Shown one piece after another: positions 16,171 through 24,798 of a stretch of 36,797 nt of DNA (position 1 is the first letter of the stretch; each line of letters starts with the position of its first letter). The translations under genes and the position numbers were made by a program. The stretch is taken from assembly GCA_017415765.1 (NCBI GenBank), contig JAFQED010000057.1, forward strand, positions 1 through 36,797, written 5' to 3'. Origin of the DNA: Desulfovibrio sp. (GTDB taxonomy: Bacteria; Desulfobacterota; Desulfovibrionia; Desulfovibrionales; Desulfovibrionaceae). Under the pieces are notes generated by a model. The model ran no database searches and had not been told where the DNA came from. It saw nothing but the letters and a program-made list of their open reading frames with translations.

Positions 16171-16209
16171 GGGGAGGGCAAGGCTCTTCCCTTTGCCCTC
16201 CCCTTTCTT
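16171..16209 (+). terminator. Terminator of the CM/EPSPS-like gene
   Basis: GGGGAGGGCAA (16171-16181) pairs with TTGCCCTCCCC (16193-16203), followed by TTTCTTG, starting 10 nt after the stop codon. Confidence 0.85.
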
Positions 16210-16284
16210 GTGAGTAAAAGAACGAGCTTGTAAAATAGTGTACGGTACGGGTCTGTTTGGCAAGCATGCCTGTGCCCACAAGAC

Positions 16285-16315
16285 ACAAAAAACCCCGTCT
16301 GCATGGCAAACGGGG
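16285..16315 (-). terminator. Terminator of the lipoprotein gene
   Basis: On the minus strand CCCCGT and ACGGGG pair around an 11-nt loop and are followed by TTTTTTGTGTC. Confidence 0.82.
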
Positions 16316-16381
16316 CATGGCTGCACAGGGCAGATCTACGTTTGGATGGGTGGATATTTTCTATCCGCCCCTGTTCAAAAA

Positions 16382-16816
16382 CTATTCCTGGGAGAACTGG
16401 AACACCCGCACCATGAGCGGTTGCACGTTGTCACGCCCATAGGCACTGACCACAAAGCCGTAGCGACCGCTTTGCCCCGGCGGAGGACACGGCCCACGAT
16501 AAAACTGGGTCAACGCGCCTTCAGGGATGATACCGCTGCCGTCTTCTTGCCAGACGCCGCCGCCAAGGAGCTTCTCTCCATCGGCGAGGTATTCCAGCAA
16601 ACGTACCTGGTAAGAACGCGTACCCTGTGGCATATTTTCCACATGTATCTCCGGTGAGATGCGTGAACAACGATGCACATCGCGCAGGTCGATGGAAAGG
16701 GTCATGCCCTCAGGGGTGGTATCCACCTCCCTGGAGGAGCAACCGCCCAGCATCAGGGCGGCACACAGGGTCATCAGGAAGAGCCGGGCCACCCCGGCGG
16801 TATGTTTCAAAAGCAT
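16382..16816 (-). CDS. PEBP (YbhB/YbcL)-like lipoprotein
   Basis: This is a 144-aa predicted lipoprotein. The N-terminus has two basic residues, a hydrophobic stretch and the lipobox LGGC with Cys26, so signal peptidase II processing is expected. The mature part contains the pattern CSRISPEIHVENMPQGTRSY followed later by YRGPCPPPGQSGRYGFVVSAY. This matches the SP-x-I/L...P-x-GT-x-S and GPCPP-G...RY-x-F segments of phosphatidylethanolamine-binding (YbhB/YbcL) proteins. The usual long middle of that family is shortened. The start at 16816 is used because GGAGG lies 5 nt before it; the ATG 12 bases upstream overlaps that site. It stands alone between two convergent or divergent neighbours. Function unknown. 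Confidence 0.75.
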   Translation of the reverse strand: MLLKHTAGVARLFLMTLCAALMLGGCSSREVDTTPEGMTLSIDLRDVHRCSRISPEIHVENMPQGTRSYQVRLLEYLADGEKLLGGGVWQEDGSGIIPEGALTQFYRGPCPPPGQSGRYGFVVSAYGRDNVQPLMVRVFQFSQE

Positions 16817-16903
16817 TCGGGCCTCCATCTGGTATGCTCGACTGCCATAACATAGCCTATCACAAGGGCAAAGACAACAGCAAAGCGTGTAGCAGGAGGA
16901 GAT

Positions 16904-18094
16904 ATGTCGATACTTGCCAGCAGTGTCCAGGGATATATGGGAAATTCCTCATGGATCCGCCGGATGTTTGAAGCCGGGGGGCAGCTCAAGGCCAAATACG
17001 GCGCGGAGAATGTCTATGATTTCAGCCTTGGTAACCCTGACCTGCCCGCACCCGCACCCGTAGGCGAGGCCCTGCGGGAGCTGGCCGGGCGCGCCCATGA
17101 ACCCTTTGCCTTTGGCTATATGCCCAATGGGGGTTTCCCCTGGCTGCGCGAACAACTGGCCGCCCACCTCAGCACAGAACAGGGCGTCAGGCTGCACGCC
17201 GAAGATGTTTTGTTGAGCTGCGGCGCGGCCGGGGCACTCAATGCCTTTTTGCGGGCCGTACTTGACCCCGGTGAGGAAATGCTCTCCTTCGCGCCCTATT
17301 TTGTGGAATACGGCTTCTATGTGGCCAACCACGGTGGCGTCTTCAAAAGTGTCATGAGCAAGCCCGACACCTTCGCGCCCGACCTGGCCGCACTGGAGGC
17401 TGCCATCACCCCAAAAACCCGCGTGGTGCTGATCAACTCGCCGCACAATCCTACCGGGGCAGTCTATACGGCAGCCGACCTGCGAGAGCTGGCCGCCCTG
17501 CTGGAACGCAAGAGCCAACAGTATGGCCGTCCCATCTGGCTGGCCTCGGACGAGCCATACCGCTTTTTGGCCTATGACGGGGTGGAAGTCCCCTCGGTGC
17601 TGCCGCTCTACCCCTATGCCATAGCCCTCAGCTCCTTCTCCAAGAATCTTTCCCTGCCCGGCGAGCGGGTAGGCTATCTGGCCGTTTCTCCCGACCTGCC
17701 GGAAAAGGAGGAGCTCATGGCCGGGCTGACCCTGACCAACCGTATCCTCGGCTACGTCAATCCGCCGGTTATCGGCCAGCATGTAGTAGCCAAAACCCTG
17801 GGTAGCCAGGTCGACCTTGCTGTCTATGCGGCCCGGCGCGAAGCCATGGGTGAAGTGCTGCGGGCCGGCGGCTATGACTTCCAGATGCCGGCCGGGGCAT
17901 TTTACTTCTTTCCCAAGGCACCCGGCGGGGACGATGTGGCCTTTGTCAACGCCCTTCTGGACGAACGGGTGCTGGCCGTACCGGGCCAGGGCTTTGGATG
18001 CCCGGGGCATTTCCGGCTGGCCTTCTGCGTGGACACAAAGGTCATCCGCGCGGCGGCAGACGGCTTTGCCAGGGCACGCGCCAAGTTTGCCTGA
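16904..18094 (+). CDS. PLP-dependent aminotransferase, class I/II
   Basis: This cytoplasmic fold-type I aminotransferase has 396 aa, the normal length. Visible features are YDFSLGNPDLPAP near the N-terminus (substrate-loop Gly), NSPHNPTG (178-185, the Asn that contacts PLP), SDEPYR (215-220, Asp and Tyr to PLP), SSFSKNLSLPGERVGY with the Schiff-base Lys247 and phosphate-binding Arg255, and GHFRLAF with the carboxylate-binding Arg. This is the AspC/AlaT-like group, but the substrate cannot be fixed from sequence. Start: ATG preceded by GGAGGAGAT. Monocistronic, with a strong terminator about 85 nt after the stop. Confidence 0.92.
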   Translation: MSILASSVQGYMGNSSWIRRMFEAGGQLKAKYGAENVYDFSLGNPDLPAPAPVGEALRELAGRAHEPFAFGYMPNGGFPWLREQLAAHLSTEQGVRLHAEDVLLSCGAAGALNAFLRAVLDPGEEMLSFAPYFVEYGFYVANHGGVFKSVMSKPDTFAPDLAALEAAITPKTRVVLINSPHNPTGAVYTAADLRELAALLERKSQQYGRPIWLASDEPYRFLAYDGVEVPSVLPLYPYAIALSSFSKNLSLPGERVGYLAVSPDLPEKEELMAGLTLTNRILGYVNPPVIGQHVVAKTLGSQVDLAVYAARREAMGEVLRAGGYDFQMPAGAFYFFPKAPGGDDVAFVNALLDERVLAVPGQGFGCPGHFRLAFCVDTKVIRAAADGFARARAKFA

Positions 18095-18154
18095 TCCTAC
18101 GGCAGACAGCAGCCCGCCAACAGCCATACAGGCATGCAGGATCGACAGGCAAGG

Positions 18155-18171
18155 TTGGCACACATCCTGCT
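18155..18171 (+). promoter_or_regulatory. Candidate sigma-54 promoter for flgE
   Basis: TTGGCACACATCCTGCT has GG (18157-18158) and GC (18169-18170) separated by exactly 10 nt and a full TGGCAC upstream box, as in -24/-12 promoters. Transcription would start near 18181, inside the terminator of the preceding gene, leaving only part of that hairpin in the flgE message. Flagellar genes are often sigma-54 dependent. Confidence 0.45.
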
Positions 18172-18178
18172 TTATCCA

Positions 18179-18216
18179 GGGCGGAGAGGAAGAAATTTCC
18201 TCTCTGCCCCTTTTTT
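18179..18216 (+). terminator. Terminator of the aminotransferase gene
   Basis: GGGCGGAGAGGAA pairs with TTCCTCTCTGCCC (one G-U pair) and is followed by CTTTTTTG. Confidence 0.88.
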
Positions 18217-18267
18217 GTCAATGCGCACGAAGCATGAACAGGCTGGGGCATTTTTGAGGAGGCAAAC

Positions 18268-19785
18268 ATGAACTCCGCACTGTTCATCGGCGCGAGCGGT
18301 ATGAAGGGCCTGAGCCAGGGCTTACAGGTCACCACCAATAATATCGCCAATGTCAGCACGCTTGGCTACAAGCAGCAAAGTATCCTTTTCTCTGACCTGA
18401 TCTATGCCTCGCAGGGCAATCTGGGCAGCGGCTGGGAATCGCAGGAAGACTCCAAGGTCGCTCTGGGCCAGACTGGCATGGGCGTCCAGGTTGACACTAT
18501 ACGCACCCTGTTCAACCAGGGCAATTTTGAGTCCAGCAATACAGTCAGTGATCTTGCCATCAACGGCAAGGGATTCTTTCAGGTCAGCGATGACGAAAGT
18601 GGCGCACTCTACTATACCCGAGCCGGGGATTTTCGGGCAGACGAGGCGGGCGTACTGCGAAACCCGTCTGGACTGGCCCTCAACGGCTATCAGTATGATG
18701 CCAATGGCACGCGCAGCAATACCCTGTCCAGCGTGACCATCGACAAGTTCAGCGTCATGCCGGCCAAGGCGACCAGCAGCGTGAGCCTGACCCTTAATCT
18801 GGATCCGGCAAACGACAACGTGACTGACGCTCAGAACCCCTATTTCAGCCTGCTGGGCAGCTATGATGCCACCCAGACTGTTCCCCTTGCCAGTGATGCC
18901 TACAATGGCACACAGGCCATGACCATCTATGATGCCACTGGTACGGCCCATACCGTTACCCTCTATTTTGACGCTGCGCCCGCCCAGTCCGGCAGCAAGG
19001 CCGTGGAATTCATTGCCACCCGCGAGGTGCAGCCCCGCTTTGACGATACTGGCAAGCTCATCCCCAACGAGGTGGGTGATGGGCTGCTGATGAGTGGCCT
19101 ACTGCATTTTGATTCTGCGGGCAGACTGCTGGATATTTCGGCCTTCACTCCCGCCACGGCGGGCAGCAAGGATCTGGCCGACTGGCAGGCCGCCTCGCTT
19201 TCGTCCACGGGGCAACCACAGCTGGACATCAACGGACAGGCCGTGTCGCTGGATTTTGGCTTGTCCACCAACGGTGGCTGGCAAAATGCCCCCGCCTCGG
19301 CCGCCGATGTGGGAACGGACTCCAACCTGCTGCCCGTGCTGGGCAATGGGGTGATCCGTTCCGAAACCGCCAGCGTAGCCAATGGCGGTTCTCTTGGGCA
19401 CTATTCGCAGGATGGCTATCCTGCGGGGACGCTCAACCGCTATTACATCCATCAGGACGGTACGGTGGAGGGCTATTTTTCCAACGGGCAAACACAGGAT
19501 CTCTGGCAAATCCCCCTTTGCCGCTTTGTGAGCGAAGACGGACTGCGGCGTGAGGGAAGCAATCTCTTCAGTGCCACGGAAGCCGCCGGGCAGATGGACG
19601 TAGGCGTGGCCGGTTCGGAAAACTTTGGCGAAATCAGTGCCTACAATATCGAACAGTCCAATGTGGATCTGAGCAGCGAAATGGTCAACATGATCATTAC
19701 CCAGCGCGGTTTCCAGTCCAACAGCAAGGTGGTGACCACCGCTGACCAGATGTTACAGAAGGCCATGGAGCTGAAGCGGCACTAA
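18268..19785 (+). CDS. flgE: Flagellar hook protein
   Basis: FlgE polymerises into the flagellar hook outside the cell after type III export. The 505-aa product has the N-terminal rod/hook motif (FIGASGMKGLSQGLQVTTNNIANVSTLGYK) and the SDLAINGKGFFQV segment with RAGDFRADEAGVLRNPSGLALNGYQ. A variable FlgE D2-like middle follows, then the C-terminal AYNIEQSNVDLSSEMVNMIITQRGFQSN helix that pairs with the N-terminus. There is no signal peptide, as expected. Start behind AGGAGG (5 nt). No other flagellar gene is nearby, so this is a solitary copy, perhaps a second hook gene. A sigma-54-like promoter lies upstream. Confidence 0.94.
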   Translation: MNSALFIGASGMKGLSQGLQVTTNNIANVSTLGYKQQSILFSDLIYASQGNLGSGWESQEDSKVALGQTGMGVQVDTIRTLFNQGNFESSNTVSDLAINGKGFFQVSDDESGALYYTRAGDFRADEAGVLRNPSGLALNGYQYDANGTRSNTLSSVTIDKFSVMPAKATSSVSLTLNLDPANDNVTDAQNPYFSLLGSYDATQTVPLASDAYNGTQAMTIYDATGTAHTVTLYFDAAPAQSGSKAVEFIATREVQPRFDDTGKLIPNEVGDGLLMSGLLHFDSAGRLLDISAFTPATAGSKDLADWQAASLSSTGQPQLDINGQAVSLDFGLSTNGGWQNAPASAADVGTDSNLLPVLGNGVIRSETASVANGGSLGHYSQDGYPAGTLNRYYIHQDGTVEGYFSNGQTQDLWQIPLCRFVSEDGLRREGSNLFSATEAAGQMDVGVAGSENFGEISAYNIEQSNVDLSSEMVNMIITQRGFQSNSKVVTTADQMLQKAMELKRH

Positions 19786-19827
19786 GCTGGACTTTCCGCA
19801 GCATGTGGGGTGTCAGCAGTTTTTTGG

Positions 19828-19856
19828 GGGCGGCAAATCTTGCCGCCCTCTTGCTT
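19828..19856 (+). terminator. Terminator of flgE
   Basis: GGGCGGCAA-ATC-TTGCCGCCC is a perfect 9-bp stem followed by TCTTGCTT. Confidence 0.85.
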
Positions 19857-19950
19857 GCCCCAAAGCCGGACTTGGGATAGGCTTTTTTTGCCATGCCTAC
19901 CCTCCGGCGGCAGGGCAAAGGGCGGCTTTGCAGCAGCCCAAGGAGAAGAT

Positions 19951-20799
19951 ATGTCCAAGGCCTCGTTCCTGCCCACCCGCCTTTATGGTGTCCTTGGCTG
20001 GCCTCTGGCCCAGAGCCTGTCGCCGCTGCTGCACAATTGCGGTTTTCAGACTTTGGGCATCCCTTCCGTCTATCTGCGCTGGGAAGTCCCGCCGCAAAAG
20101 CTCCCCGCCTTCGTGGACAGTGTGCGTCTGCTACCCATCAGCGGCTGTTCCATCACCATCCCGCACAAGGTCAGTATCATGCCGCTGCTTGACCGTATTG
20201 ACGAAACAGCGCGTCTGGCCGGAGCAGTCAATACGCTGTTCTGGGAAGGCGAGACCCTCTGCGGCAGCAATACCGACGTGGCGGGCTTTTTGGCCCCGCT
20301 GGAAGGCATGGAGCTGACGGATGCCCCTATCCTCCTGCTGGGGGCGGGCGGTGCAGCGCGGGCCATTGCGGCGGGGTTGCGTCTGCGGGGTTGCCGGACT
20401 GTGCATGTCTGCACCCCTTCCGACACAAGCCATCTGCCGCTGGCCGAAGAATTTGGCCTTACCCCCCTTCGCTGGGAGCAGCGGTACAGCATGGCCGCCC
20501 GGCTTGTCATCAATGCTACCCCGCTGGGTATGCGCGGCAAGCACGAGGATGAAAGCCCCTACGACTTCAGCCGTGCCCCCTGCCCGAACGGGCTGGCCTA
20601 TGACATTGTCTATAATCCTCTTGAGACACGCTTTCTGCGCGAGGCACGGGCCGCCGGACGCCAGTGCGTAAGTGGGAAAGAGATGTTCTACGCCCAGGGG
20701 GATGCCCAGTTCCGTCTCTGGACAGGTCAGCCCCTGCCCCCGGCAGCGCAGGAGGCCCTCAATAACGCCCTTGGCTGCACCCCCGGTACACAGGCATGA
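19951..20799 (+). CDS. aroE: Shikimate dehydrogenase
   Basis: AroE reduces 3-dehydroshikimate to shikimate with NADPH. The 282-aa product has the shikimate-binding SLSP serines (22, 24), the catalytic Lys73 in ITIPHK, Asn94 in AGAVNT, Asp109 in SNTD, the NADP-binding loop LLGAGGAARA (129-138) and the late INATPLGM and YNPLETRFL segments. The start at 19951 lies 5 nt after AAGGAG; the frame is open further upstream but overlaps the flgE terminator, so the longer version is unlikely. The stop codon overlaps the start of aroQ (ATGA), so the two consecutive shikimate-pathway steps are coupled. Confidence 0.96.
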   Translation: MSKASFLPTRLYGVLGWPLAQSLSPLLHNCGFQTLGIPSVYLRWEVPPQKLPAFVDSVRLLPISGCSITIPHKVSIMPLLDRIDETARLAGAVNTLFWEGETLCGSNTDVAGFLAPLEGMELTDAPILLLGAGGAARAIAAGLRLRGCRTVHVCTPSDTSHLPLAEEFGLTPLRWEQRYSMAARLVINATPLGMRGKHEDESPYDFSRAPCPNGLAYDIVYNPLETRFLREARAAGRQCVSGKEMFYAQGDAQFRLWTGQPLPPAAQEALNNALGCTPGTQA

Positions 20800-21269
20800 A
20801 TATGCACAGCGTCAACATCCTCGTTCTGCACGGCGTCAACCTCAATATGTTCGGCAAGCGCGATCCTGCCCATTACGGTACGGTCAGTCTGGCCGAGATT
20901 GACGCAGCCCTGACTGCCCTCGGCGCGGAGCTTGGCCTTGCTGTCACCAGCTACCAGACCAATCACGAGGGCAGCATGGTGGAGCGCATCCATCAGGCCC
21001 TGGACGAGGACTTCCATGCCATAGTCATCAATGCCGGGGCATGGACCCACTACAGCCATGCCATTGCCGATGCCTTGGACATTCTGCCTGTGCCCAAGGT
21101 AGAGGTCCACATGTCCCATGTCCATGCGCGGCAGGCTTTCCGACGGGAGTCTGTCCTTGCCAGGGTCTGTGCGGGCAGCATTGAAGGCTTTGGGCTAGAA
21201 AGCTATCTGCTGGGTCTGCGTGCGGCAGCGGCTCTTGTCCGGCGAGACAGGGAAAAGACTTGGGTGTAG
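20796..21269 (+). CDS. aroQ: 3-Dehydroquinate dehydratase, type II
   Basis: AroQ dehydrates 3-dehydroquinate to 3-dehydroshikimate, the substrate of AroE. The 157-aa length and motifs are those of the small type II dodecameric enzyme: LHGVNLNMFGKRDP, the catalytic Tyr in HYGT, QTNHEG, INAGAWTHYSHA and EVHMSHVHAR with the catalytic His. The start overlaps the aroE stop. A second ATG two codons on is an alternative, and no separate ribosome binding site is seen. It has a C-terminal extension of basic residues beyond the core. Confidence 0.95.
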   Translation: MNMHSVNILVLHGVNLNMFGKRDPAHYGTVSLAEIDAALTALGAELGLAVTSYQTNHEGSMVERIHQALDEDFHAIVINAGAWTHYSHAIADALDILPVPKVEVHMSHVHARQAFRRESVLARVCAGSIEGFGLESYLLGLRAAAALVRRDREKTWV

Positions 21270-21277
21270 TCTTGTTT

Positions 21278-21299
21278 ATCGCATCTGCGATTGTTTTTT
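21278..21299 (+). terminator. Probable terminator of aroEQ
   Basis: A short stem ATCGC-ATCT-GCGAT is followed by TGTTTTTTG, 9 nt after the aroQ stop. The stem is only 5 bp, so termination may be partial. Confidence 0.55.
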
Positions 21300-21356
21300 G
21301 GGGGGATTTCCGGCTATGAACACTACTCTGCTCTCACCTTCAACCAGAGAGTTGCC

Positions 21357-21956
21357 ATGAACAAGGTCACAGATATAAGCAGTCTGCGCGATCCGGCCTT
21401 TACAGCCGCCGTCCAGGCCGACAGTGGGCAGGACGTCACTACCTGCTACCAGTGCGGCAACTGCACGGCGGGCTGTCCGGCCTCCTTTGCCTATGACAGA
21501 CAGGTCAGTCAGATCATGCGCGGGGTACAGCTTGGCCTCAAGGATGAAGTCCTGAACACGCGCTCCATCTGGATGTGCCTGTCCTGCTCCACATGCAGTC
21601 TCCGTTGCCCCAACAACATAGATGTGGCGGCAGTCATGGAGACCCTGCGGCACATGGCCCGCAAGGAAGGACGTGTTACCGTGCCCAAGGTGGAAAAGTT
21701 CTGGTTTTCCTTTCTGGATACGGTGCGCGTTTTTGGCCGCACCTATGAAATCGGCACCATGGCCCTGTATATGCTGCGCTCCCTGCGCATCTTTACCGAT
21801 CTGGATCTGGCCCCCGAAGCTCTGAAAAAACGCAAGCTGGGCCTGATCCCCCACGCTATCCCAAGGCAGGATGTCCCCGATGACGGAGCCAGGGCCGTGG
21901 GGCGCATCATGCAACGCTACAGGCAACGCGCTCTGCGCGAGGGGGTGCGCCCATGA
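21357..21956 (+). CDS. hdrC: Heterodisulfide reductase-like subunit C of the Flx-Hdr complex
   Basis: HdrC passes electrons from HdrA to the disulfide-reducing HdrB. In the 199-aa product, two [4Fe-4S] sites are formed by Cys30/33/36/40 (CYQCGNCTAGCP) and Cys74/77/80/84 (CLSCSTCSLRCP). No membrane span is present, unlike the membrane HdrC/QmoC types. The start is set at 21357 (MNKVTDIS) by comparison with the usual HdrC N-terminus; the ribosome binding site is weak. It opens an operon in which each gene overlaps the next, and its stop overlaps the hdrB start (ATGA). Confidence 0.92.
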   Translation: MNKVTDISSLRDPAFTAAVQADSGQDVTTCYQCGNCTAGCPASFAYDRQVSQIMRGVQLGLKDEVLNTRSIWMCLSCSTCSLRCPNNIDVAAVMETLRHMARKEGRVTVPKVEKFWFSFLDTVRVFGRTYEIGTMALYMLRSLRIFTDLDLAPEALKKRKLGLIPHAIPRQDVPDDGARAVGRIMQRYRQRALREGVRP

Positions 21957-22846
21957 GTGTTGTTTCCTTTGCCTATTATCCGGGCTGTTCTGCCAAGGGA
22001 TCCTCGGCAGACTATGAAAGATCCACCCGCACGGTCTGTGGCCTGTTGGATATCTGCCTGGAAGAGCTGCCCGGCTGGAACTGCTGTGGCTCTACCCCGG
22101 CCCATGCTGTGGACACAGAACTTTCGGCGGCCCTGTGTGTACGCAATCTGGACATTGCGGCCCAATGCGGTGCCAAAACCGTGCTGACTCCCTGCCCGTC
22201 CTGTCTTTCCAACCTGCGTCATGCGGGCAGACGCATGGCAACGCCGGAATTCCGCGCCCGCGTCAATGAGCTGCTGGACGCACCAGCGGCCGAAACCTTG
22301 CCGGAAGTGACTTCCGTCATGCAGGGCATTGCCCGACAGTATGACAAGGCCGCCCTGACTGCCAGGGTCAAAAAGCCCCTCACAGGTCTGCGGCTGGGGG
22401 CCTATTACGGCTGCCTGATGAGCCGCCCGGCAGACCTGATGGACTTTGGCGACCCGGAAAATCCGACCCTGATGGAAGAAATGCTGACAGCCTGCGGGGC
22501 AGAGGTGGTGGATTTTCCCCTCAAGACCAGCTGTTGTGGGGCCTCCTTTGGCATACCGGAACGCCCCATGACTGCCCGCAATTCTGCCAAAATACTGGAT
22601 CTGGCCGTCAATATGGGGCTGGACGCGCTGGTGGTGGCCTGCCCTCTCTGCCAGATGAATCTGGACTTGCGGCAAAAACAGGCTGCCAAAAGCGCGGGCA
22701 CAACCTTCGATTTGCCCGTACCCTACTTTACCCAGTTGCTGGGGCTGGCCCTGGGTGCCCCTACCGACCAGCTGGGGCTGGACAAGCTGTGTGTCAGCCT
22801 TGACGGCCTCTTGAAAAAAGCAGAAGGAGGCCAGCAATGCGGATAG
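21953..22846 (+). CDS. hdrB: Heterodisulfide reductase-like subunit B of the Flx-Hdr complex
   Basis: HdrB is the subunit that reduces a disulfide using two non-cubane [4Fe-4S] clusters. Both CCG domains are complete in the 297-aa product: Cys12, Cys44-Cys45, Cys81 and Cys84, then Cys154, Cys194-Cys195, Cys230 and Cys233. This suggests an active enzyme. The natural substrate in sulfate reducers is thought to be a DsrC-type trisulfide/disulfide or a related carrier, which the sequence does not settle. It overlaps hdrC by 4 bp and hdrA by 10 bp. Confidence 0.94.
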   Translation: MSVVSFAYYPGCSAKGSSADYERSTRTVCGLLDICLEELPGWNCCGSTPAHAVDTELSAALCVRNLDIAAQCGAKTVLTPCPSCLSNLRHAGRRMATPEFRARVNELLDAPAAETLPEVTSVMQGIARQYDKAALTARVKKPLTGLRLGAYYGCLMSRPADLMDFGDPENPTLMEEMLTACGAEVVDFPLKTSCCGASFGIPERPMTARNSAKILDLAVNMGLDALVVACPLCQMNLDLRQKQAAKSAGTTFDLPVPYFTQLLGLALGAPTDQLGLDKLCVSLDGLLKKAEGGQQCG

Positions 22847-24798
22847 GCGTTTTTATCTGTCACTGCGGCAGCAATATCGGTGGCACGGTGGACTGCGCCA
22901 GAGTGGCCGAACTTTCCCGTGCCTTCCCTGATGTGGTCTATGCCGATGATCCCATGTACACCTGTGCCGAGCCGGGACAGGCTGCCATAGAGGCCGCCAT
23001 CCACGAGCACAGGCTGGACGGCGTTGTGGTGGCCTCCTGTACGCCCAGGATGCACGAACCCACCTTCCGCCGCACGGTGGAAAGGGCCGGCCTGAACCGC
23101 TATATGTTCGAGATGGCCAATATCCGCGAGCATGTCTCATGGATAGGCAAGGACAAGGAGGCCAATACCAACAAGGCCGCCGAGCTGGTGCTGATGGCTG
23201 TGGAAAAGCTGCGCCGCAACACACCGCTGACGCCCAAGTCCTTTGACATCACCAAGAAGGTACTGATCATCGGCGGAGGTGTGGCGGGTATCCAGGCCGC
23301 GCTGGACTGTGCCGATGGCGGCGTTCCCGTGGTGCTGGTAGAACGCGAGGCCACCATCGGCGGCAAGATGGCCAAGCTGGACAAGACCTTCCCCACGGTG
23401 GACTGCTCGGCTTGTATCCTTGGCCCCAAGATGGTGGACGTGGCCCAGCACCCCAATATCACCCTGTACGCCTATGCGGAAGTAGAGGATATTTCCGGCT
23501 ATGTGGGCAATTTTTCTGTAAAAATCCGCAAGAAAGCCGCCTATGTGGACTGGAGCAAATGCACCGGCTGTGGGGCCTGTACCGAAAAATGCCCGGCCCG
23601 CAAAACCCCTGATGCCTTTAATGAACTGACCGGCCCCACCACGGCTATCAATATCGCCTTCCCGCAGGCCATCCCCAAGAAGGCGGTCATCAATGCCGCA
23701 CACTGCCGCCAGCTCAGCAAGGGCAAATGCGGTGTTTGCGCCAAGGTCTGCCCCACCGGGGCCATCCGCTACGATATGGAGGATGAGATTGTCACCGAGG
23801 AAGTGGGCAGCATCGTGGCTGCCACCGGCTATGACCTCATGGACTGGACGGTGTACAGTGAATACGGTGGCGGCAAATATCCCGATGTCATCACCTCGCT
23901 CCAGTACGAGCGGCTGCTCTCGGCCTCTGGCCCTACGGGCGGGCATATCCTGCGCCCCTCGGACGGACGCGAGCCCAAGAGCGTGGTATTTATCCAATGT
24001 GTCGGATCGCGTGACAAGTCCGTAGGGCGGCCCTACTGTTCCGGCTTTTGCTGCATGTACACAGCCAAGCAGGCCGTGCTGACCAAGGATCACATCCCGG
24101 ATTCACAGTCCTGGGTCTTCTACATGGACATCCGCGCCCCCGGCAAGATGTACGACGAGTTCACCCGCCGCGCTGTGGAGGAATACGGCACGGAGTACAT
24201 CCGTGGGCGCGTCTCTGCCATTTATCCTGACGGCAAGGGACAGTATGTGGTCATGGGGGTGGATACCCTGCTGGGGCAGCCTGTGGAGATCAAGGCCGAC
24301 CTCGTGGTACTGGCCGTGGGTATCGAAGCCAGCAAGGGCGCATCCCAACTGGCAGAAAAGCTGCGTATCTCCTACGATCAATACGGCTTCTTCATGGAGA
24401 GCCACGTCAAGCTCAAGCCGGTGGAAACCAATACCGCCGGGGTTTTTCTGGCGGGCGTCTGCCAGGGGGCCAAGGACATCCCTGCCTCGGTGGCCCAGGG
24501 TTCGGCTGCGGCGGCCAAGGTGCTGGCTCTCTTTGCCCGCGACAAACTGGAAAGCGACCCCCAGATAGCCCAGGTGGATATGCGCCGCTGTGTCAACTGC
24601 GGCAAGTGTATCCGCTGCTGCCCCTTCGGGGCCATCAAGGAAGTGGAAATGCGCGGCGAGGGCAAGGCACAGGTCATTGAAACCGTCTGTCAGGGCTGCG
24701 GCCTGTGCACGGCCACCTGTCCGCAGGGGGCTATCCAGCTCTCACACGCCACCGACAATCAGATTCTTGCGGAGGTCAACGCGCTATGCCAGTGCTAG
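22837..24798 (+). CDS. hdrA: Heterodisulfide reductase-like subunit A (flavin-bifurcating)
   Basis: HdrA holds the FAD at which electrons from NADH (through Flx) are expected to split between ferredoxin and HdrB. The 653-aa product has an N-terminal domain with its own Cys set (Cys8, 10, 20, 43, 68). The FAD Rossmann motif VLIIGGGVAGIQAA lies at 142-155. A ferredoxin-like insertion has Cys242/245/248/252 and Cys290/298/301/305. The core YCSGFCCM (400-407) and two C-terminal [4Fe-4S] sites (Cys585/588/591/595 and Cys618/621/624/628) follow. This is the full-length archetype, unlike the shorter QmoA/QmoB. It overlaps the next gene by 13 bp. Confidence 0.95.
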   Translation: MRIGVFICHCGSNIGGTVDCARVAELSRAFPDVVYADDPMYTCAEPGQAAIEAAIHEHRLDGVVVASCTPRMHEPTFRRTVERAGLNRYMFEMANIREHVSWIGKDKEANTNKAAELVLMAVEKLRRNTPLTPKSFDITKKVLIIGGGVAGIQAALDCADGGVPVVLVEREATIGGKMAKLDKTFPTVDCSACILGPKMVDVAQHPNITLYAYAEVEDISGYVGNFSVKIRKKAAYVDWSKCTGCGACTEKCPARKTPDAFNELTGPTTAINIAFPQAIPKKAVINAAHCRQLSKGKCGVCAKVCPTGAIRYDMEDEIVTEEVGSIVAATGYDLMDWTVYSEYGGGKYPDVITSLQYERLLSASGPTGGHILRPSDGREPKSVVFIQCVGSRDKSVGRPYCSGFCCMYTAKQAVLTKDHIPDSQSWVFYMDIRAPGKMYDEFTRRAVEEYGTEYIRGRVSAIYPDGKGQYVVMGVDTLLGQPVEIKADLVVLAVGIEASKGASQLAEKLRISYDQYGFFMESHVKLKPVETNTAGVFLAGVCQGAKDIPASVAQGSAAAAKVLALFARDKLESDPQIAQVDMRRCVNCGKCIRCCPFGAIKEVEMRGEGKAQVIETVCQGCGLCTATCPQGAIQLSHATDNQILAEVNALCQC

